Positions 59,107 through 64,000 of a stretch of DNA of 64,000 nucleotides are shown one piece after another. The number at the start of each line of letters is the position of its first letter. Positions within the stretch are counted from its first letter, which is position 1. The DNA lies in NCBI RefSeq assembly GCF_010015445.1, contig NC_053115.1, positions 3,046,000-3,109,999 of the forward strand, in the 5' to 3' direction. The notes beneath the pieces were generated by a model. The model saw only the letters and a program-made list of their open reading frames with translations. It searched no databases and was not told where the DNA came from. Made by a program: the position numbers and the translations under genes. Source of the stretch: Perca fluviatilis. Its lineage: Eukaryota; Chordata; Actinopteri; Perciformes; Percidae.

Positions 59107-59387
59107 GGTTAGGGCTGCAACTAACGATTATTCTCATTGTCGAATAAGCCGTCAATTAGTTTCTTGATTAATCGATTAGGTCTATAAAATGTCAGAAAAT
59201 GGTAAAAAATGTCAGTCAGTGTTTCGCAAAAAGCCCAAGATGACGTCCTCAAATGTCAAAGATATTCGGTTTACAGTCACAGAGGAGAGAAGAAACTAGA
59301 AAATATTCACATTTAACAAGCTGACATCAGAGATTTTTTATATATAAAATTATATAAAATGACTCAAATTGATTAATCATTAAATAC
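59107..59387 (+). mobile_element. hAT-type repeat family D, truncated copy
   Basis: Starts TTAGGGCTGCAACTAACGAT, a very common fish element start, and continues through TTAATCGATTAGGTCTATAA and CAGAGGAGAGAAGAAACTAG. It ends abruptly at the 46-bp array after TTGATTAATCATTAA. The expected inverted right end is missing. Confidence 0.7.
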
Positions 59388-61400
59388 TGTATCTGAAGTC
59401 TCTTTATATAGACCTTAGTGGTCCCCTAATACTGTATCTGAAGTCTCTTTATATAGACCTTAGTGGTCCCCTAATACTGTATCTGAAGCTTTATATAAGC
59501 CTAGTGGCCCCTAATACTGTATCTGAAGTCTCTTTAATATAGACCTTAGTGGTCCCCTAATACTGTATCTGAAGTCTTTTTTATATAGGCCTTAGTGGTC
59601 CCCTAATACTGTATCTGAAGTCTCTTTATATAGACCTTAGTGGTCCCCTAATACTGTATCTGAAGTCTCTTTATATAGACCTTAGTGGTCCCCTAATACT
59701 GTATCTGAAGTCTCATATAACTATACTTATAACCTTAGTGCCCTAATACTGTACTGAAGTCTCTTTAATAGACCTTAGTTAATACTGTACTGAAGTCTTT
59801 TATATAGGCCTTAGTGGTCCCCTAATACTGTATCTGAAGTCTCTTTATATAGACCTTAGTGGTCCCCTAATACTGTATCTGAAGTCTTTTTATATAGGCC
59901 TTAGTGGTCCCCTAATACTGTATCTGGAAGTCCCTTTATATAGACCTTAGTGGTCCCCTAATACTGTATCTGAAGTCTCTTTATATAGACCTTAGTGGTC
60001 CCCTAATACTGTATCTGAAGTCTCTTTTATATAGACCTTAGTGGTCCCCCTAATACTGTATCTGAAGTCTTTTATATAGACCTTAGTGGTCCCCTAATAC
60101 TGTATCTGAAGTCTTTTATATAGGCTTAGTGGTCCCCTAATACTGTATCTGAAGTCTCTTTATATAACCTTAGTGGTCCCCTAATACTTACTATAACCCA
60201 ATATTCGAGTTTATATATTAGTCCCTACTTGTTTATATACCTTAGTGCCCTAATACTGTATCTGAAGTCTCTTTTATATAGACCGGCAATTAGTTTATAG
60301 ACCTTTAGTGGTCCCCTAATACTGTATCTGAAGTCTCTTTATATAGCCTTAGTGGTCCCCTAATACTGTATCTGAAGTCTTTTTTTATATAGGCCTTAGT
60401 GGTCCCCTAATACTGTACTGAAGTCTTTATATAGACCTTAGTGGTCCCCTAATACTGTATCTGAAGTCTCTTTTATATAGACCTTAGTGGTCCCCTAATA
60501 CTGTATCTGAAGTCTCTTTTATATAGGCCTTAGTGGTCCCCTACTGTACTGAAGTCTCTTATATAGCCTTAGTGGTCCCCTAATACTGTATCTGAAGTCT
60601 CTTTTATATAGACCTTAGTGGTCCCCTAATACTGTATCTGAAGTCTCTTTTATATAGACCTTAGTGGTCCCCTAATACTGTATCTGAAGTCTCTTTTATA
60701 TAGACCTTAGTGGTCCCCTAATACTGTATCTGAAGTCTCTTTTATATAGACCTTAGTGGTCCCCTAATACTGTATCTGAAGTCTTTTATATAGACCTTAG
60801 TGGTCCCCTAATACTGTATCTGAAGTCTCTTTTATATAGACCTTAGTGGTCCCCTAATACTGTATCTGAAGTCTCTTTTATATAGACCTTTAGTGGGCCC
60901 CTAATACTGTATCTGAAGTCTCTTTTATATAGACCTTTAGTGGTCCCCTAATACTGATCTGAAGTCTCTTTTATATAGACCTTAGTGGTCCCCTATACTG
61001 ATCTGAAGTTCTTTTATATAACCTTAGTGGTCCTAATACTATCTGAAGTCTCTTTATATAGACCTTAGTGGTCCCCTAATACTGTATCTGAAGTCTCTTT
61101 TATATAGACCTTAGTGGGCCCCTAATACTGTATCTGAAGTCTCTTTTATATAGACCTTAGTGGTCCCCTAATACTGTATCTGAAGTCTTTTTTATATAGA
61201 CCTTAGTGGTCCCCTAATACTGTATCTGAAGTCTCTTTTATATAGACCTTAGTGGTCCCCTAATACTGTATCTGAAGTCTCTTTTATATAGACCTTAGTG
61301 GTCCCCTAATACTGTATCTGAAGTCTCTTTTATATAGACCTTAGTGGTCCCCTAATACTGTATCTGAAGTCTCTTTTATATAGACCTTAGTGGTCCCCTA
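59388..61400 (+). repeat. 46-bp minisatellite, about 43 copies (array C)
   Basis: Unit as in arrays A and B, in the same orientation as B. The first 1.2 kb has many short, deleted or scrambled copies (for example 59710-59790 and 60180-60300). The last 0.8 kb is regular. Confidence 0.95.
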
Positions 61401-61443
61401 AAAAACCTCATAAAGTGAAATTTTCATGCCATGGGACCTTTAA
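59388..61443 (+). mobile_element. TTAA-flanked non-autonomous element, copy C, mostly tandem array
   Basis: It ends with CCTCATAAAGTGAAATTTTC, CATGCCATGGGACCTTTAA at 61443, identical in plan to copy B. The central unique region of copy B is missing and the array runs straight into the right end. The left terminus is also missing, the array adjoining a family D repeat. Confidence 0.8.
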
Positions 61444-61559
61444 TTTTAGCAGCTCTAGTGATGTTTAAATATAAATTAAATTATATACTTGGCCTTCTAA
61501 TGTTACAAAAAAAGTGCGCTTGTTTGACTGTATTATAAACTATTAATCATGACCTCACA

Positions 61560-61775
61560 CCCTGAGTGTAAACGGAGAGTTTCCAGCCACAGCAGATGTT
61601 TCACTGAAACAAGTTCCCTCCCGAGACCTCACCCCCCTAGATGATTGCGACTGGTTTAAAAAATTGCTGGGATAGGAGGGTTTTTCTCTCCTATCCCAGC
61701 ATGTATCTGTGGTGTAGCCAGACCTTCCTCCACAGCGCTGTGGAGGAAGGTCTGGCAACGCGAGACTAATATTGA
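61560..61775 (-). mobile_element. family A repeat, copy 4
   Basis: In minus orientation: CCAGACCTTCCTCCACAGCG, CTGTGGAGGAAGG (an 18-base or longer palindrome), TCTGTGGTGTAGCC, GATTGCGACTGGTTTAAA and AACAAGTTCCCTCCCGAG. It ends 12 bases before the transporter exon at 61787, so the repeat nearly touches the donor. Confidence 0.75.
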
Positions 61776-61786
61776 CATGAACTCAC

Positions 61787-62041
61787 ATTGATAAGAGCCA
61801 TGATCCAGAAAGCATACGACACCCTGGTGATGACTTCCCCCTCTGTGTGCAGAGGATACTGGGAGATGTTGCGTAAGGCTGCTCCATGCCCGGCCAGTCT
61901 TTCGCGGAGGTGCTGGAGGTCCGAAGGAGAGGACGAGTTGGCGGTCCAGTTGGCACCCAGGACACAGGAGTCGTTTGCCAGAAAAGGATAAGCCACCAGG
62001 GGACTCACCAGTGCTCCGAGGCCTATGAAGAAATGCAAGGC
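61787..62041 (-). CDS. mfsd4a: MFSD4A-like transporter, exon with the glycosylated extracellular loop
   Basis: After GTGTGGCCATAG it encodes 85 codons in phase 0, starting ALHFFIGLGALVSPLVAYPF and ending ITRVSYAFWIMALIN, before a GTGAGT donor. It matches MFSD4A LHFF.GFGALLSPL.ADPFL and RVSYAFWIMALINLPVP. Between these lies a large loop with four N-glycosylation sequons (NDS, NWT, NSS, NIS), as expected for a long extracellular loop. In this family the loop is poorly conserved. Confidence 0.95.
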
Positions 62042-62074
62042 CTATGGCCACACGTGAACATAAATCTCCCTACG

Positions 62075-62280
62075 ATTATACCGTCACCTTCATAATTATT
62101 TGGACAGTGACAACATTTTTTTTATTTTGACTCCACCACAATGGATTTGAAACAAAACAATTAGAATATGCTTTGAGTGCAGACATTCGGCTTTGATTTA
62201 AGGATATAGAATTAACCATTTTTGTGCATAGACCCTACAGTTCAGGGTACCAAAAGTAATTGGGCAAATTAACATTGTGT
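62075..62280. mobile_element. Tc1/mariner-type MITE fragment
   Basis: TACCGTCACCTTCATAATTA, TTTGGACAGTGAC and later CAAAAGTAATTGGGCAAATT resemble a dispersed fish Tc1-type repeat. The inverted right end is not complete. Confidence 0.5.
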
Positions 62281-62284
62281 AATA

Positions 62285-62745
62285 TTAAAAGGTGCAGTAG
62301 GTAAGACTTATAAAACTACCTTTCTGTCATATTTGCTGAAACTGACCCCTATGTTCCAGTAGAACTACATGAAGCAGGTCATTAAAATTAATTAAGCTCC
62401 TCTGGCTCCACCTACAGCCTGGAGTGAGATTTACAAAAATCCACAGCTCCCTGTTCAGATGCACCAATCAGGGCCAGGGGGAGTGTCTACCTGTTCAGAT
62501 GCACCAATCAGGGCCAGTGGGGGGTGTCTAACTGTTCAGATGCACCAATCAGGGCCAGGGGGGGAGTGTCTAACTGCATGTCAATCACTGCTCATGCACA
62601 CACATTCATTCTCCCTTGTAGGGGGAGGGGCTTAGGAGACCGTTTTGGGCTTTAGCAGAAAGGGGGGAGGGACTGAGAAGTTGTTGATGTTCAAATTTTT
62701 TGGCTAAGTCCTGGATCTTCACAATCCTACCTACAGCACCTTTAA
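62285..62745 (+). mobile_element. TTAA-flanked MITE with an internal triplicated block
   Basis: TTAAAAGGTGCAGTAGGTA at the left and TACCTACAGCACCTTTAA at the right are inverted repeats bounded by TTAA. Inside, CTGTTCAGATGCACCAATCA with GGGCCAG and GAGTGTCTA is present three times (62451-62575, about 42 bp each). No coding. Confidence 0.85.
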
Positions 62746-62860
62746 GTAAAGTCATCATATTTAATACTTATGCTAATATGCAGTCTGACTGACTGACTAT
62801 GTTGTGTGACCCGATTGGTCACGTCAAAATATTGATTAGTGCACGTTATTGCATGGCGCA

Positions 62861-63198
<338 letters not shown>

Positions 63199-63327
63199 CT
63201 GGAGAAGACACAGAAAGAGAAGACAACACACCAGAAGCATTATGCGGTATATTCAGACGGTTAATGACAACATTCAGTCACTCAGTGAGAAGTTTAAGGC
63301 TTTAAGTTTTAATAAGTCTATATTTTC
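63199..63327. other. transporter intron, nothing recognised
   Basis: Start of the intron leading to exons outside the window. Confidence 0.4.
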
Positions 63328-63620
63328 TTAAAGGGTAACTTCAGGTGTTTTCAACCTGGACCCTATTTTCCTATGAGTTTGTGTCTAAGTGACTTATGGG
63401 AACAACAATATTAAAAACTGGTTCAGTATTAAGCAAGACAAGCTGCAAGTGTGCAGCTTAAAATTTCCATCCACCAAAAGTGAGGCGAGCGTGGCTGGTC
63501 ACCTGGACGGAGGTGGTACTAAATAAAGTACCTGTTGGCAGGTACCAGGGACTTTTTATCATAATGGAAAACCCAAAAAGGCGAGTACACTCGAGCAGGT
63601 ACCATGTAGTGGAAAATTGA
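63328..63620. mobile_element. MITE-like dispersed repeats
   Basis: AAAGGGTAACTTCAGGTGTT, TTCAACCTGGACCCTATTTT resembles a hAT-type fish MITE start (63328 to about 63480). 63510-63615 has GGTACTAAATAAAGTACC and AGCAGGTACC-type inverted motifs of a second repeat. Ends are only approximate. Confidence 0.5.
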
Positions 63621-64000
63621 AGCCTTTGAAGAAGGAATTTCCAGCTTGTTTTGCTGCAGTAAAGTCACCTTGATGGTCTGCTGCTCCATTATCTTTTATT
63701 TATCACACCTCTACATTATATTTACCTTGTAGTCTCCTTATTTTCTGCCAACTTTCCACTCTCCTTTCAACCTTGTCCTAGATAACCAGGGACATTTCAC
63801 CCAGAGCATGTGATATAAGGGACCAACATCATAATGTAGAGTGCATGTAATCAGTGGTGGCAGTAATAATCGGTCGGTCTACCACTTTGGTCCAGACTAG
63901 AATATCTCAACAACTACTGCATGGATTACAGTGAAAGTGTGTACATACATTCATAATCCCCAGAGGATGAACCCTCCTGACTTGGGGTGACATCTTGACT
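63621..64000. mobile_element. intron with a dispersed repeat at its end
   Basis: 63885-64000 has TTGGTCCAGACTAGAATATC, TCAACAACTACTGCATGGAT and CCCCAGAGGATGAACCCTCC, a widely dispersed fish repeat whose class I cannot fix. 63621-63884 is unassigned. Confidence 0.45.

Overview
This is a window of vertebrate, almost certainly teleost fish, nuclear DNA, about two thirds repeats. The evidence is split-gene structure with GT-AG introns, L2-clade LINE fragments with short TTAC tails, hAT, Tc1/mariner and TTAA-flanked non-autonomous elements of kinds common in ray-finned fish, and very long CA, TG, TC and TA microsatellites. There is no prokaryotic gene organisation. A 226-base run of N (35351-35576) shows this is a draft assembly, and the simple-sequence DNA on both sides of it looks noisy.

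Two host genes can be supported. On the plus strand, four exons (17563-22829) encode the end of an I-BAR (IMD) domain and the following linker of a metastasis-suppressor-1 (MTSS) family protein. The intron phases agree across all four exons. The 5' and 3' parts of that gene are not visible. On the minus strand, eight exons (63198 down to 47727) encode most of an MFSD4A-like major facilitator superfamily transporter. The first exon or exons lie beyond the right edge. The last exon seems to end at a stop codon, with an AATAAA signal about 160 bases further on.

Layout. 1-17.5 kb is intergenic or upstream-intron DNA with L2 fragments, nested elements, CA/TC microsatellites and three minisatellites (42, 46 and 44 bp units). 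17.5-22.9 kb holds the MTSS exons, with a 2.1 kb TG-rich intron and a 1.2 kb CA tract. 23-33 kb is dense in nested DNA transposons and fold-back elements. 33.4-35.35 kb is a GCATGC/ACATAC tract of mostly alternating purines and pyrimidines that runs into the gap. 35.6-46.9 kb is one AT-rich satellite with a roughly 25 bp unit. 47-64 kb holds the transporter exons. Its introns carry a second array of the same satellite (50.4-53.7 kb), a 26 bp minisatellite, a large fold-back element, a 2 kb array of the 46 bp repeat and long CA runs.

No operon-like cooperation between genes is expected. The main interest is repeat biology: one element family has expanded the same internal 46 bp repeat in three separate copies; several element families share TTAAAGG ends; microsatellites sit against splice sites of both genes; and the satellite array ends at two adjacent perfect hairpins. 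I found no RNA gene, CRISPR array, virus or complete autonomous transposon.
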